64,000 nucleotides of DNA from Peribacillus sp. ACCC06369 (GTDB lineage: Bacteria > Bacillota > Bacilli > Bacillales > DSM-1321): NCBI RefSeq assembly GCF_030348945.1, contig NZ_JAUCEN010000002.1, forward strand, positions 1,178,001 to 1,242,000. The letters run 5' to 3'. Positions 35,923 to 46,068 of the stretch are shown here, one piece after another. How positions within the stretch are numbered: the first letter of the stretch is position 1; every line of letters starts with the position of its first letter. The notes under the pieces were generated by a model. The model was not told the origin of the DNA and did not search any database. It saw only the letters and a list, made by a program, of their open reading frames with translations. The position numbers and the translations under genes were made by a program.

Positions 35923-36486
35923 ATGGAAAAAACAAACAAGAATACTTTATCCGATTGGATAAAAGCAGCCATGATAGCTTTTGTTATTTACATCTTAATC
36001 CGTACTTTTTTCTTTTCAAGCTATGATGTTGAAGGAAAATCGATGCAGCCGACCCTTGAAGATGGTAATAAACTTGTCGTGAATAAAATCAATTACCAGA
36101 TTCATGATATCAACCGATTTGACATTATTGTTTTTCATGCGAATTCACAAGAAGATTATGTTAAGCGAGTTATAGGGATTGCAGGTGACCGCATTCGTTA
36201 TAAAGATGATTGGCTTTACGTAAATGGTGAGAAAGTGGATGAGCCTTATCTTGAGAAATATAAGGAAGGTTTTCCGGGACAGGATTTTACGGGTGATTTT
36301 ACCTTAAAAGAATTGACGGACATGACCACAGTCCCGGAGGGCAAGCTTTTTGTCATGGGTGATAATCGTCTTGAAAGTGCGGACAGCCGTCACTTTGGTT
36401 ATATACCTGTTGAAAATGTTATCGGTAAAGTCGATGTTCGATATTGGCCGCTCAAAGAATTCAATTATAGATTTACAGGTGAATGA
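35923..36486 (+). CDS. sipV: Type I signal peptidase (SipV position)
   Basis: A 187-residue membrane serine protease removing signal peptides on the outer face. One N-terminal anchor (about residues 13-31), catalytic Ser in VEGKSMQPTLEDG, catalytic Lys in EDYVKRVIGIAGDR, and the box FVMGDNRLESADSRHFG. It is longer than B. subtilis SipV (168) and nearer SipS/T, so the symbol is positional. ATG 35923. Confidence 0.9.
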   Translation: MEKTNKNTLSDWIKAAMIAFVIYILIRTFFFSSYDVEGKSMQPTLEDGNKLVVNKINYQIHDINRFDIIVFHANSQEDYVKRVIGIAGDRIRYKDDWLYVNGEKVDEPYLEKYKEGFPGQDFTGDFTLKELTDMTTVPEGKLFVMGDNRLESADSRHFGYIPVENVIGKVDVRYWPLKEFNYRFTGE

Positions 36487-36489
36487 TTC

Positions 36490-36520
36490 GAAGCCCGAAA
36501 ATTATGAGGGCTTTTTCTTT
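36490..36520 (+). terminator. Terminator after sip
   Basis: AAGCCC/GGGCTT stem with an 11-nt A/T-rich loop and TTTTTCTTTT tail. Confidence 0.75.
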
Positions 36521-36629
36521 TGGGGAAAACGCGAACGTACGATTGGTGTTTTTTTAAGGGAAACGGTAAAATAATAGAAAGTGTGCCTAATTGGAAACAG
36601 AAACCTAGTCATAAAAAAGAAAGTATTTC

Positions 36630-36638
36630 TGGTATGAT
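36630..36638 (+). promoter_or_regulatory. Extended -10 promoter of addBA
   Basis: TGGTATGAT, an extended -10 form, lies 37 nt before the addB ATG. Confidence 0.5.
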
Positions 36639-36674
36639 AGATCTAGATATTATGTTGTATAAGGGGGAAAAGAG

Positions 36675-39600
36675 ATGTCACTCCGTTTTTTACTGGGAAG
36701 ATCGGGTGCAGGGAAAACTTCGCATATATTGGACGAAATTCGCTCCAAATTGGCAGAAGATCCCGAAGGCAATCCAATTATCTACCTCGTTCCTGATCAG
36801 ATGACGTTTCTATCTGAATATAAATTAATTAAAACACCAGGCCTTGCCGGAATGATCCGGACACAGGTTTTCAGTTTTAGCAGGCTGGCTTGGCGCGTTC
36901 TTCAGGAAACTGGGGGAATGAGCCGGCTACATTTGGACAGCGTTGGCGTTAATATGTTGATACGGAAGATCATGGATGATAAAAAGGAAGATTTAAAGAT
37001 GTTTCGCCGCTCTGCTGATAAGCAGGGGTTCATTGCACAGATGGAACTAATGCTGGCTGAGTTCAAGCAGTATTGCATCCAACCTGATGACATTCAAAAT
37101 TATTTGGCCGAAACATCACCGTCCGGCAGCGGCATTCAGGATAAACTGCATGACCTTGAATTGGTCTATCAGGCTTTTGAGGATGAAATGGTTGACAAAT
37201 ATTTAGATTCCGAAGACTATTTCACTTTGCTTATCGAGAAAATGTCAGAGTCTTCATATATAAGGAATGCGGATATATATATCGATGGTTTTTATAGCTT
37301 GACGCCACAGGAATTATTGATTGTGGAAGAAATGATGAAGCTGTGCAGGAGTGTAACGATCTCGCTGACGTTAGATCAGCCCTACAGGCAATATGCTCCT
37401 GATGATTTGCAATTGTTCAGGCAAACGGGGAATCTGTATCATCACCTTTATCAGGCTGGATTGAGGAACGGTATACCAATTACAGAAGATCGAATCTTAA
37501 AAGGGACTGAGAGGTTCGGAAAGAGTCCGGGGCTGAATCATCTGGAAACTTATTTTGCCATTCGTCCTGCACGGACGTTTGAGCATTCACCTGATGTAAC
37601 GATTGCCCAGGCAGTTAACCGCAGGGCTGAGATTGAAGGAGTTGCCCGGGACATCTTGTCGCTGGTCAGACAAAAACAGCACCGTTTCCGTGATATTGCG
37701 ATTTTAGTCCGTAATGGAGAAGCATACGCAGATATCTTACAAACCGTGTTTAGGGATTATCAAATTCCATTGTTCGTCGATTCCAAACGGACCATGCTGA
37801 ATCATCCCCTGATTGAACTGATTCGTTCCACCTTGGAGATCATCAATGGCTATTGGCGTTATGAGCCGGTATTTCGTGCAATCAAGACGGAGCTTCTATT
37901 TCCTCTGCAAAAAAATCACGATAGGATGCGCGAACAGGTAGATAAGCTGGAAAACTATGTGCTCGCCCGTGGAATTAAAGGAAGCAGGTGGACGTCCAAA
38001 GATCGTTGGACCTACCGGCGCTTCCGCGGACTGGAACTCGAGGACCGGAACCAAACGGATAAGGAAATGAAGCTTGAGCAAGAGTTGAATGAGATGAAGC
38101 AATTATTTACCGAGCCCATCTTGAAGCTCTCAAAACGGGTTAAGAAGGCTGCTAATGGCAGGGAATTGTGTGAAGCCCTTTATCTATATCTTGAAGAATT
38201 GCATGTACCGGAAAAATTGGAAAAGCTTAAACTAGAGGCAGAAGAATCAGGTGATTTGGTATCGGCTAGAGAGCATGAGCAAACGTGGAACGCGGTTGTC
38301 GACCTATTGGACCAATTCGTTGAACTGCTGAGCGGGGAAGAGCTGTCCATGAAACAGTTTGCGTCAATCATTGAAGCTGGCCTGGAATCTCTTGAATTTT
38401 CTTTGGTACCGCCTGCAATTGACCAAGTCCTAGTCGCTAATCTGGATTTATCCCGCCTCGATGATGTGAAGACAGCTTTTGTTATCGGCTTGAATGAAGG
38501 GGTTTTGCCAGGGAAAGCTTTATCTGACGGGATATTTTCAGATAGTGATCGTGAAATGCTGCTGGCTGGTGGGCTTGATGTTGCTCCAAGTTCAAAAGTG
38601 CGCCTCCTTGATGAGGAGTTTACAGCGTATAAAGCTTTTACTACACCTGCTGAGGCCCTTTATCTATCATATCCGCTTGCCGACGAGGAAGGAAAGGCAC
38701 TTTTACCCTCATCCTATTTGAAACGGGTAAGGGACGTATTGCCTAACGTTTCAGATGTATATTATATGAACGATCCATCCGATCTTTCTGCCGAGGAACA
38801 GGTGAAATATGCGGCGAATTATGATGTGGCACTATCATATCTGGCTGCCCAATTGCAACTGAAAAAAAGGAACTATCCAATCCATTCACTATGGTGGGAT
38901 GTATATAATTCCATTATGGAGGATGAAATGGTCGGTCCGTCGGCAACCAAGGTTTTATCGAGCCTTTTTTATCAAAATAGAACGAAGAAATTATCTGAGG
39001 AAACTAGTAAGCAATTATATGGTGAGAGCATTCTTACGAGTGTATCCCGGATGGAAATGTTTAATAGCTGCCCGTTTTCCCATTATGCCGCCCATGGCTT
39101 GAAATTGAGGGAAAGGCAAATTTTCCGTTTGGATGCACCGGATATTGGCGAGATGTTTCATGGAGCATTGAAAATGATTTCCGATTACTTAAAGGAACAT
39201 GAAATTCCTTGGTCTACATTGACAAAGGAACAATGCTTGGAGTTAGCTAGAATTGCTGTGGAGAGACTTGCTCCCAAACTTCAAAATCAGATTTTGTTAA
39301 GTACGAACCGCCATCACTATTTACGCAGGAAACTGGAACACGTGATTGGACGGGCCTCAATCGTATTAAGTGAACATGCAAAGGTGAGCGGTTTTGCTCC
39401 AATTGGATTAGAACTCGGATTCGGGAAAAATGGAGAGCTGCCGCCACTTTCATTCACATTAAAAAACGGTACGAAGATGGAATTGATCGGGAGAATCGAC
39501 CGTGTGGATAAAGCGGAAGAAGGTGAGGGTGTCTATTTGCGTGTGCTCGATTATAAGTCGAGTGAAAAGGAACTGAACATGAGTGAAGTATATTATGGAC

Positions 39601-40172
39601 TCGCGCTGCAAATGTTGACATACCTTGATATCGTCGTCACCCATTCCAAATCGCTTATAGGCAAGGAAGCCATTCCAGCCGGCGTTTTGTATTTTCATGT
39701 GCATAATCCAGTTGTCAAATCAAAGGGAATGCTCAGTTTGGATAAAATTGAAGAAGAAATTTATAAAAGTTTTAAAATGAATGGACTTGTTCTAGATCAT
39801 TCAAATGTCATTCAAATGATGGATAATTCGCTTGATATTGAAAATTCGGGTAAGTCGGATATCATTCCAGCTGGATTTAAAAAGGATGGATCCCTCCTGG
39901 CGGCTTCCAAAGTTGCCAGCAGGGAAGAGTTTTCGCTTCTGAATCACCATGTGCGCCGCGTTTACCAGGAGGCTGGCGATCGAATGGTCGATGGTGATGT
40001 GGATATAACGCCATATAAATTAAAGGAAAAAACCCCGTGTACATTCTGTTCCTTTAAATCCGTATGCCAATTCGACCAGTCACTGGAGGAGAATCAATTT
40101 AGGAATTTAGCACAGAAGAAACAAAATGATGTTCTTGAGCTATTAAGGGGGGAGGAGGAGAGCGATGAGTAA
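36675..40172 (+). CDS. addB: AddB helicase-nuclease subunit
   Basis: A 1165-residue subunit of the AddAB helicase-nuclease that resects double-strand breaks and recognises Chi. Walker A GRSGAGKTS near the N terminus; the C-terminal nuclease has LRVLDYKSSEK; Fe-S cysteines are visible as NSCPFSHYA and, near the end, CTFCSFKSVC (C-x2-C-x5-C). Length matches B. subtilis AddB (1166). AAGGGGG precedes ATG 36675. The addA frame overlaps its end by 8 nt. Confidence 0.97.
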   Translation: MSLRFLLGRSGAGKTSHILDEIRSKLAEDPEGNPIIYLVPDQMTFLSEYKLIKTPGLAGMIRTQVFSFSRLAWRVLQETGGMSRLHLDSVGVNMLIRKIMDDKKEDLKMFRRSADKQGFIAQMELMLAEFKQYCIQPDDIQNYLAETSPSGSGIQDKLHDLELVYQAFEDEMVDKYLDSEDYFTLLIEKMSESSYIRNADIYIDGFYSLTPQELLIVEEMMKLCRSVTISLTLDQPYRQYAPDDLQLFRQTGNLYHHLYQAGLRNGIPITEDRILKGTERFGKSPGLNHLETYFAIRPARTFEHSPDVTIAQAVNRRAEIEGVARDILSLVRQKQHRFRDIAILVRNGEAYADILQTVFRDYQIPLFVDSKRTMLNHPLIELIRSTLEIINGYWRYEPVFRAIKTELLFPLQKNHDRMREQVDKLENYVLARGIKGSRWTSKDRWTYRRFRGLELEDRNQTDKEMKLEQELNEMKQLFTEPILKLSKRVKKAANGRELCEALYLYLEELHVPEKLEKLKLEAEESGDLVSAREHEQTWNAVVDLLDQFVELLSGEELSMKQFASIIEAGLESLEFSLVPPAIDQVLVANLDLSRLDDVKTAFVIGLNEGVLPGKALSDGIFSDSDREMLLAGGLDVAPSSKVRLLDEEFTAYKAFTTPAEALYLSYPLADEEGKALLPSSYLKRVRDVLPNVSDVYYMNDPSDLSAEEQVKYAANYDVALSYLAAQLQLKKRNYPIHSLWWDVYNSIMEDEMVGPSATKVLSSLFYQNRTKKLSEETSKQLYGESILTSVSRMEMFNSCPFSHYAAHGLKLRERQIFRLDAPDIGEMFHGALKMISDYLKEHEIPWSTLTKEQCLELARIAVERLAPKLQNQILLSTNRHHYLRRKLEHVIGRASIVLSEHAKVSGFAPIGLELGFGKNGELPPLSFTLKNGTKMELIGRIDRVDKAEEGEGVYLRVLDYKSSEKELNMSEVYYGLALQMLTYLDIVVTHSKSLIGKEAIPAGVLYFHVHNPVVKSKGMLSLDKIEEEIYKSFKMNGLVLDHSNVIQMMDNSLDIENSGKSDIIPAGFKKDGSLLAASKVASREEFSLLNHHVRRVYQEAGDRMVDGDVDITPYKLKEKTPCTFCSFKSVCQFDQSLEENQFRNLAQKKQNDVLELLRGEEESDE

Positions 40173-43100
40173 AACGAAAATTCCTGCTTTACCAGGGGGC
40201 GTGACCTGGACGGAAGATCAATGGAAGGCGATATGGGCTAAAGATCAGGATATTCTGGTTGCGGCCGCTGCAGGTTCAGGGAAAACGGCGGTACTGGTCA
40301 ATCGGATCATTCAAAAAGTCATTTCGGAAGAAGATCCAATCGATGTTGATGAACTTCTTGTCGTTACTTTCACCAATGCTTCGGCTGCCGAGATGCGCCA
40401 TAGGGTAAGTGAGGCATTAGAAAGAGCGATCAATGATAATCCGCATTCACAGCATTTGCGCAAGCAGTTGAGCTTGATAAATCGCGCTTCAATTTCCACA
40501 CTTCATTCCTTTTGTTTAGAGGTGATCAGGAAGTATTATTATCTGACGGAAATCGATCCGGGCTTCCGGATTGCAGATTCTACAGAGGTCCAGTTACTCC
40601 GTGATGAAGTGATGGAAGAACTTTTCGAGGAGCAGTATGGTCAAAGTGATAATGATGAGTTCTTTAATTTGGTTGATGCTTTCACAAGCGATCGAAACGA
40701 TGATGCACTTCAGAATATAGTTCGATCACTGTATGATTTTTCGCAATCGAATCCTGATCCGGACCGATGGCTCAATGATGCAGCCAGCATGTATGAGTTG
40801 GCTGATGATGATGGGATTGATGATCTTTCGTTTATCGATTCATTGAAATTCGATATTGGTTTACAATTGGACACTGCCAGGGATCTATTGGAACGGTCGC
40901 TTGCGTTGACAAAAGTCCCTGGGGGGCCTGCACCAAGGGCTGAGAACTATTTAGCCGACCTTGCCCTGGTTGCTAAACTTTCGGAAGTGAAAGACCAATC
41001 CTGGAATGCACTTTATGAAGAAATCCAAAACGTGAAATTTGGAACGGCTAAACGCCTTACTGGTGCCGATTTTATCAAAGAAGTAGCGGATGAGGCTACC
41101 AAGTATCGTGATAAGGCGAAAAAAATCATCAAATTGTTACAGGAAGAGTTATTTTCCCGTCAACCGGAAAGCTACCTGCGTGATATAAGGGAACTCAAGG
41201 GTTATGTCGATACACTTGTAACGCTTGTTAAACGGTTTGACGAAAGATTCTTCGCTGCAAAAGCAGAAAAGAACTTAGTGGATTTCGCTGATTTGGAACA
41301 TTATTGTCTTCGGATTTTGACAGGGGAAACTGTGGATGGTGAACGAAAACCTTCAGCCGCTGCCGTCGAATACAGGAACCAGTTCAAAGAAGTACTCGTA
41401 GATGAGTATCAGGATACGAACCTTGTTCAGGAATCCATTTTAAAACTGGTGACAGCTGACGGCGAATATAATGGGAATCTTTTTATGGTAGGCGATGTCA
41501 AGCAGTCCATTTACCGGTTCAGGCTTGCGGAACCGAATCTTTTCCTTGGAAAGTACACACGTTTCACCCATGATGGTGTTGAATCCGGACTGAAAATTGA
41601 TTTAAACCGTAATTTCCGGAGCCGAAAGGAAGTTCTCGATGGGACGAACTTCTTGTTTCAACAATTGATGGGCATTACAGTCGGTGAGATTGATTATGAT
41701 GAAGATGCCCAATTGAAAAAAGGTGCCCCATATCCCGAAGACGATCCAAACCCAATCGAGCTCCTTTTAATTGATGGAACAGCCGATCCAGAAGCTCAAT
41801 CGGAAGAAGGGTCGGATGGCGGGTTTGAGGCCGAGGAACTTGAAAAAGCGCAGCTCGAAGCAAGACAAATGGCCAAGCTCATTAAGAAGGCTATAAGCGA
41901 AAAGCATCGGATATATGATACGAAAACCAAACAGTACCGATCTGCCACTTATCGGGACATGGTCATCCTTCTCCGTTCGATGCCATGGGCACCGCAAATC
42001 ATGGAGGAATTTAAAAAGCAGGGGATTCCAGTCTATGCCAATTTGTCGACAGGGTATTTTGAAGCGACCGAAGTGGCCATCATGATTTCTTTATTGAAGG
42101 TGATTGATAATCCGCAACAGGATATCCCATTGGCTTCCGTTCTTCGTTCACCTATCGTCGGGTTGGATGAAGAAGAAATGTCACAGGTGCGTTTATTCCA
42201 TACAGGGAGCTACTATGAAGCACTAGCTGATTTTTACAGAAAGAGTGACCCCGAAGAACATCCGGGACTTTATGAAAAAGCCTCAGCTTTTTATAAAAAA
42301 CTAGTGAAGTGGAGGAAGCTTGCCAGGCAGGAGGCATTATCAGATTTGATCTGGCTTCTATATCGCGAAACGCAGTTCTATGATTTTGCAGGAGGGATGC
42401 CGGGTGGCAAACAGCGTCAGGCCAATTTAAGAGCGTTGTATGACAGGGCAAGGCAATATGAAGCAAGTTCGTTTCGCGGTCTGTTCCGTTTCTTGCGTTT
42501 CATAGAAAGGATGCAAGAACGTGGAGATGATTTAGGGGCCGCTCGGGCTTTAGGGGAACAGGAGGATGTAGTCCGCCTGATGACGATTCACTCGTCAAAG
42601 GGTCTTGAGTTCCCGATCGTGTTTATTGCCGGTCTTTCCAAGCAATTCAATATGATGGATTTACGCAAGCCGTATTTACTGGATAAGGATTATGGCTTTG
42701 CGGCAAAGTATGTGAATTCCGAATTACGGATTACATATCCATCCCTTCCTCAATTGGCTTTTAAGAAAAAAAAGCAGCTTGAATTGATTGCCGAGGAGAT
42801 GCGTGTCCTCTACGTGGCGCTTACAAGAGCTAAGGAAAAGCTATATTTAATTGCCAGTATCAATGATGCAGAAAAAACGCAGCAGAACTGGGCAAGTAAT
42901 GCGGCACATGGAGATTGGCTTTTAAAGGACTATGTACGGGCAGGTGCAAAAAGCTATCTTGATTGGATTGGTCCATCCCTTGTCCGACATCGGGATTCTC
43001 TTGGTGCTGCTGGCCAAGGCTTGGAAATGGAGTCGCATCCATCGAATTGGTCCATTTCCGTCATTCCAAGTGAAGAGCTTGCTGTTCTGGATGAGGAAGA

Positions 43101-43896
43101 GGCACTAGTTCAGGAACAAATACTTGATCATGTCCAGAAATCGGAGAAGGTCGGTATCGTTTCCGAGTTTTATGATGATATCAAAGAACAGCTCGAATGG
43201 GAGTACCCCGAGCATGAGGCGACGGTGTATCGTTCCAAGCAATCCGTTTCTGAACTAAAACGTCAATATGAACTTAAGGACGAGCAAAGCTCCACAGAGT
43301 TATTGCGTAAATTTAAGCGCCCCATCACGAAGCGGCCGACTTTCATGCAAGAAAAGTCACTTACTCCTGCTGAAAGGGGTACGATTACACATTTAGTCAT
43401 GCAGCATATTGATCTATCTAAAGAGATTACCATTCAAACGATTCAGGAACTGATGGTTGACTTGATTCAGCGTGAGTTGTTGACAGAGGAACAGAAAGCA
43501 GCTGTGGATCCTGAGACGATCGTCGATTTCTTTGACACTGAAATCGGCCAAAGAATGCAGAGGGCCGAGAGCATTCGCCGTGAAGTGCCATTTACGATGT
43601 CGTTGCCTGCAAAGGAAGCTTACAGCGATTGGGCAGCTGGAGATGAAGAGATCCTTATCCAAGGTGTGATTGATTGTATCTTTGAAGATGAACAAGGTCT
43701 TGTGCTTCTGGATTATAAAACGGATACGATTACCGGCCGTTTTACTAACGGGTATGAAGGGGCTAAAGAGATTCTTGCCGATCGATACCGTATGCAGCTA
43801 CAGCTTTATACGAGGGCTGTTGAAGGGATAATGAATAAGAAAGTAACCAGCCGTTACTTGTTTTTCTTTGACGGATCGCATTTATTGGAAGTATAA
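40165..43896 (+). CDS. addA: AddA helicase-nuclease subunit
   Basis: A 1243-residue UvrD-like helicase plus nuclease. Walker A AAAGSGKTAVLV, motif II VDEYQDTN, motif VI VALTRAKEKLY, and C-terminal RecB-type nuclease LLDYKTDTI. GGGGAGGAGGAG precedes ATG 40165, overlapping the addB end, so the pair is coupled. Length matches B. subtilis AddA (1232). The sbcD gene expected next is absent. Confidence 0.98.
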   Translation: MSKTKIPALPGGVTWTEDQWKAIWAKDQDILVAAAAGSGKTAVLVNRIIQKVISEEDPIDVDELLVVTFTNASAAEMRHRVSEALERAINDNPHSQHLRKQLSLINRASISTLHSFCLEVIRKYYYLTEIDPGFRIADSTEVQLLRDEVMEELFEEQYGQSDNDEFFNLVDAFTSDRNDDALQNIVRSLYDFSQSNPDPDRWLNDAASMYELADDDGIDDLSFIDSLKFDIGLQLDTARDLLERSLALTKVPGGPAPRAENYLADLALVAKLSEVKDQSWNALYEEIQNVKFGTAKRLTGADFIKEVADEATKYRDKAKKIIKLLQEELFSRQPESYLRDIRELKGYVDTLVTLVKRFDERFFAAKAEKNLVDFADLEHYCLRILTGETVDGERKPSAAAVEYRNQFKEVLVDEYQDTNLVQESILKLVTADGEYNGNLFMVGDVKQSIYRFRLAEPNLFLGKYTRFTHDGVESGLKIDLNRNFRSRKEVLDGTNFLFQQLMGITVGEIDYDEDAQLKKGAPYPEDDPNPIELLLIDGTADPEAQSEEGSDGGFEAEELEKAQLEARQMAKLIKKAISEKHRIYDTKTKQYRSATYRDMVILLRSMPWAPQIMEEFKKQGIPVYANLSTGYFEATEVAIMISLLKVIDNPQQDIPLASVLRSPIVGLDEEEMSQVRLFHTGSYYEALADFYRKSDPEEHPGLYEKASAFYKKLVKWRKLARQEALSDLIWLLYRETQFYDFAGGMPGGKQRQANLRALYDRARQYEASSFRGLFRFLRFIERMQERGDDLGAARALGEQEDVVRLMTIHSSKGLEFPIVFIAGLSKQFNMMDLRKPYLLDKDYGFAAKYVNSELRITYPSLPQLAFKKKKQLELIAEEMRVLYVALTRAKEKLYLIASINDAEKTQQNWASNAAHGDWLLKDYVRAGAKSYLDWIGPSLVRHRDSLGAAGQGLEMESHPSNWSISVIPSEELAVLDEEEALVQEQILDHVQKSEKVGIVSEFYDDIKEQLEWEYPEHEATVYRSKQSVSELKRQYELKDEQSSTELLRKFKRPITKRPTFMQEKSLTPAERGTITHLVMQHIDLSKEITIQTIQELMVDLIQRELLTEEQKAAVDPETIVDFFDTEIGQRMQRAESIRREVPFTMSLPAKEAYSDWAAGDEEILIQGVIDCIFEDEQGLVLLDYKTDTITGRFTNGYEGAKEILADRYRMQLQLYTRAVEGIMNKKVTSRYLFFFDGSHLLEV

Positions 43897-44029
43897 CAGA
43901 GAAGGGGTGTCCCATTGATGAGGGGCGCTCCTTATTTGTATTGAATAAACAGAATAGTTTGAAAAGATATAAAAGCTTACTATATACTAGGGGAGAAAAA
44001 ATACCTTTTTTAAAGGAGTAGAGTAGAGT

Positions 44030-45193
44030 ATGACGAGTGAGATCAAGAGCAAGGGATATTTTGGTGAGTTCGGTGGAAGCTTTGTACCGGGAGAACTTCA
44101 GGAAGTAATGGATATTTTAGAAACGGAATTCTTGAAATATAAGGATGACCCGGAATTCATTGAGGAGTTTCAATACTATCTGAAAGAATATGTCGGACGT
44201 GAAAATCCGTTAACCCATGCACAGAATTTAACGAAAAAGATTGGCGGGGCAAAAATATATTTGAAGCGTGAAGATCTGAATCATACAGGTGCTCACAAAA
44301 TTAATAATGCGATCGGACAAATCTTGCTCGCTAAACGGATGGGTGCTAACCGCATCATCGCAGAAACTGGCGCTGGACAGCATGGTGTAGCAACTGCGAC
44401 GGCATGTGCGATGTTTGGCTTGGAGTGTGTAATCTATATGGGTAAGCTGGATACGGAGAGGCAGGCATTGAATGTCTTTCGGATGGAATTGTTGGGGGCA
44501 AAAGTTGTAGCGGTCGAAAAGGGACAGGGTCGATTAAAGGATGCAGTTGATGAGGCATTGAATGATTTGGTGCAAAACTATGAAAATACTTTTTACTTGC
44601 TTGGTTCAGCAGTGGGACCACACCCCTATCCAACGATCGTTAAGCATTTCCAATCAATCATAAGTGAAGAATCAAAGCGCCAGATCCTTGAAAAGGAAGG
44701 AAAACTGCCAACTGCCATCATTGCTTGTGCAGGAGGGGGAAGTAATGCGATTGGAGCTTTTGCTCATTATATCGATGAAGAAAATGTCCGTTTAATTGGT
44801 GTAGAGCCAATTGAAGCCCCAAGTATTTCGCAAGGGGTACCGGCGGTATTGCACGGATTCAAAAGTTTGACGTTAGTGGACGAACATGGGCAGCCAAAAC
44901 CGACATTTTCCATAGCAGCCGGCTTGGATTACCCTAGTGTGGGACCCGAGCATAGTTTTTTGAAAGATAGCGGGCGTGCGGAGTATGTGACGGTAAAAGG
45001 GGAAGAAGCTCTTGAGGCCTTCCAGGTATTATCCAAAACAGAGGGGATCATTCCAGCTCTCGAAAGCTCACATGCTTTAGCTTACGCCATGAAGCTGGCA
45101 AAAGAGTTAACAAGAGATGATATACTGATCGTTAATTTATCAGGCAGGGGTGACAAGGATGTCGAGCAAGTATTTAACATGATAGAAAAATAG
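44030..45193 (+). CDS. trpB: Stand-alone tryptophan synthase beta chain
   Basis: A 387-residue TrpB1-type enzyme: PLP lysine in [11 protein letters not shown], catalytic Glu in AETGAGQHG, phosphate loop in GGGSNAIGA. These residues argue that it is active. There is no trpA or other trp gene beside it; it sits between addA and the gerP operon, alone between its own upstream region and a terminator. AAAGGAG precedes ATG 44030. It may be an extra copy or a relocated operon gene. Confidence 0.93.
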   Translation: MTSEIKSKGYFGEFGGSFVPGELQEVMDILETEFLKYKDDPEFIEEFQYYLKEYVGRENPLTHAQNLTKKIGGAKIYLKREDLNHTGAHKINNAIGQILLAKRMGANRIIAETGAGQHGVATATACAMFGLECVIYMGKLDTERQALNVFRMELLGAKVVAVEKGQGRLKDAVDEALNDLVQNYENTFYLLGSAVGPHPYPTIVKHFQSIISEESKRQILEKEGKLPTAIIACAGGGSNAIGAFAHYIDEENVRLIGVEPIEAPSISQGVPAVLHGFKSLTLVDEHGQPKPTFSIAAGLDYPSVGPEHSFLKDSGRAEYVTVKGEEALEAFQVLSKTEGIIPALESSHALAYAMKLAKELTRDDILIVNLSGRGDKDVEQVFNMIEK

Positions 45194-45201
45194 GTGGAAT
45201 T

Positions 45202-45235
45202 TAAAAGCCTCCCTGGAAATGGGAGGCTTTTTCTT
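45202..45235. terminator. Bidirectional terminator trpB/gerPF
   Basis: AAAAGCCTCCC/GGGAGGCTTTT stem with TGGAAAT loop; T/A tracts on both sides. Confidence 0.9.
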
Positions 45236-45238
45236 TGA

Positions 45239-45457
45239 CTAATTATTCCCTGTAATGGGCTGGTCGACCCCATTGACATCTAGGACATTGCTACCGTTCA
45301 GACCATTAGCCGTGAAGGTGATTGCAGCTGTGTTTCCTGAACCGGATCCGAAAACGGATTTGGAGGAAGACTTAGGGGAAATGACGGCGCAATCACCGAA
45401 TAACAGGTTTCCTTGCGCGACATTAAATATTTGAACTGGGCCGATAATAGCGGGCAT
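45239..45457 (-). CDS. gerPF: GerPF spore germination protein
   Basis: A 72-residue spore-coat protein opening MPAIIGPVQIFNVAQGNLLF, homologous to GerPA. GerP proteins are needed for germinant passage through the coat. It is the last gene of the minus-strand gerPABCDEF run. AGGAGGGG precedes ATG 45457. Confidence 0.93.
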   Translation of the reverse strand: MPAIIGPVQIFNVAQGNLLFGDCAVISPKSSSKSVFGSGSGNTAAITFTANGLNGSNVLDVNGVDQPITGNN

Positions 45458-45478
45458 ATGAACCCCTCCTATAATAGT

Positions 45479-45883
45479 TTAACTGTTGTCTGAATCCTCA
45501 ATTGGTGTCTCTTCGATTTTTTTAGGAACCTCCCGAATATGTTTCACTCTTGATTCCATACGTGCATGGCCTACGTTTCCGACACCAACCACAGATGAGG
45601 ATGATATCCCGATTATATTGATATTGCCGACCCGTATGAAGGGATTCGGATTTGAAAATCTTGATATGACGGGTTCATTCAATCTCGGGATATAAAAAGG
45701 TTTCTTAAAAATGTCATAGTCTTCGAAATGAACATCGACTGAACCGAAAGTTTCACTTTTCTTTTGAATCGCTAAAGCCAGGGAATTTCCGTCAATATAT
45801 GAAGTATCCCCGATTTGCAGAGTGGAGCTGAATGATACCGTGTCGGATAATATAGATTTTACTTTTGATATTCTAGAAAACAT
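45479..45883 (-). CDS. gerPE: GerPE spore germination protein
   Basis: A 134-residue protein opening MFSRISKVKSILSDTVSFSS; size matches B. subtilis GerPE (133). It contains the GDTSYIDGNSLALAI and IINIIGISSSSVVGVGN-like repeats of the family (here NINIIGISSSS). Fourteen-residue charged tail. It follows gerPD by 5 nt. Confidence 0.92.
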   Translation of the reverse strand: MFSRISKVKSILSDTVSFSSTLQIGDTSYIDGNSLALAIQKKSETFGSVDVHFEDYDIFKKPFYIPRLNEPVISRFSNPNPFIRVGNINIIGISSSSVVGVGNVGHARMESRVKHIREVPKKIEETPIEDSDNS

Positions 45884-45888
45884 GTTAT

Positions 45889-46068
45889 TTATCCTCTTGG
45901 AGAAAGCGGCACGAATGGTCCGATGATAAGGGATTCCGGCGGGGTATCGAATGCGGAAGAAAGTTGGACCGTTTGTACATCCCCTATGAGAAATAAAGCA
46001 GAGCTTGCTACACCGGTAATTTTAATATCACCTACACAAAGCTGGTGATTGGTTACATTAAACTCCAT
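45889..46068 (-). CDS. gerPD: GerPD spore germination protein
   Basis: A 59-residue protein opening MEFNVTNHQLCVGDIKITGV and ending in PFVPLSPRG; length as in B. subtilis GerPD (58). ATG 46068 overlaps the end of gerPC by 11 nt, with an AGGAAATCC site inside gerPC. It belongs to the coat-permeability operon. Confidence 0.92.
   Translation of the reverse strand: MEFNVTNHQLCVGDIKITGVASSALFLIGDVQTVQLSSAFDTPPESLIIGPFVPLSPRG

Noticed and set aside
43897-44029. Hairpin GGGGTGTCCC/GGGGCGCTCC after addA
   Set aside because: Stem depends on three wobble pairs and lacks a T run; too weak to call a terminator.
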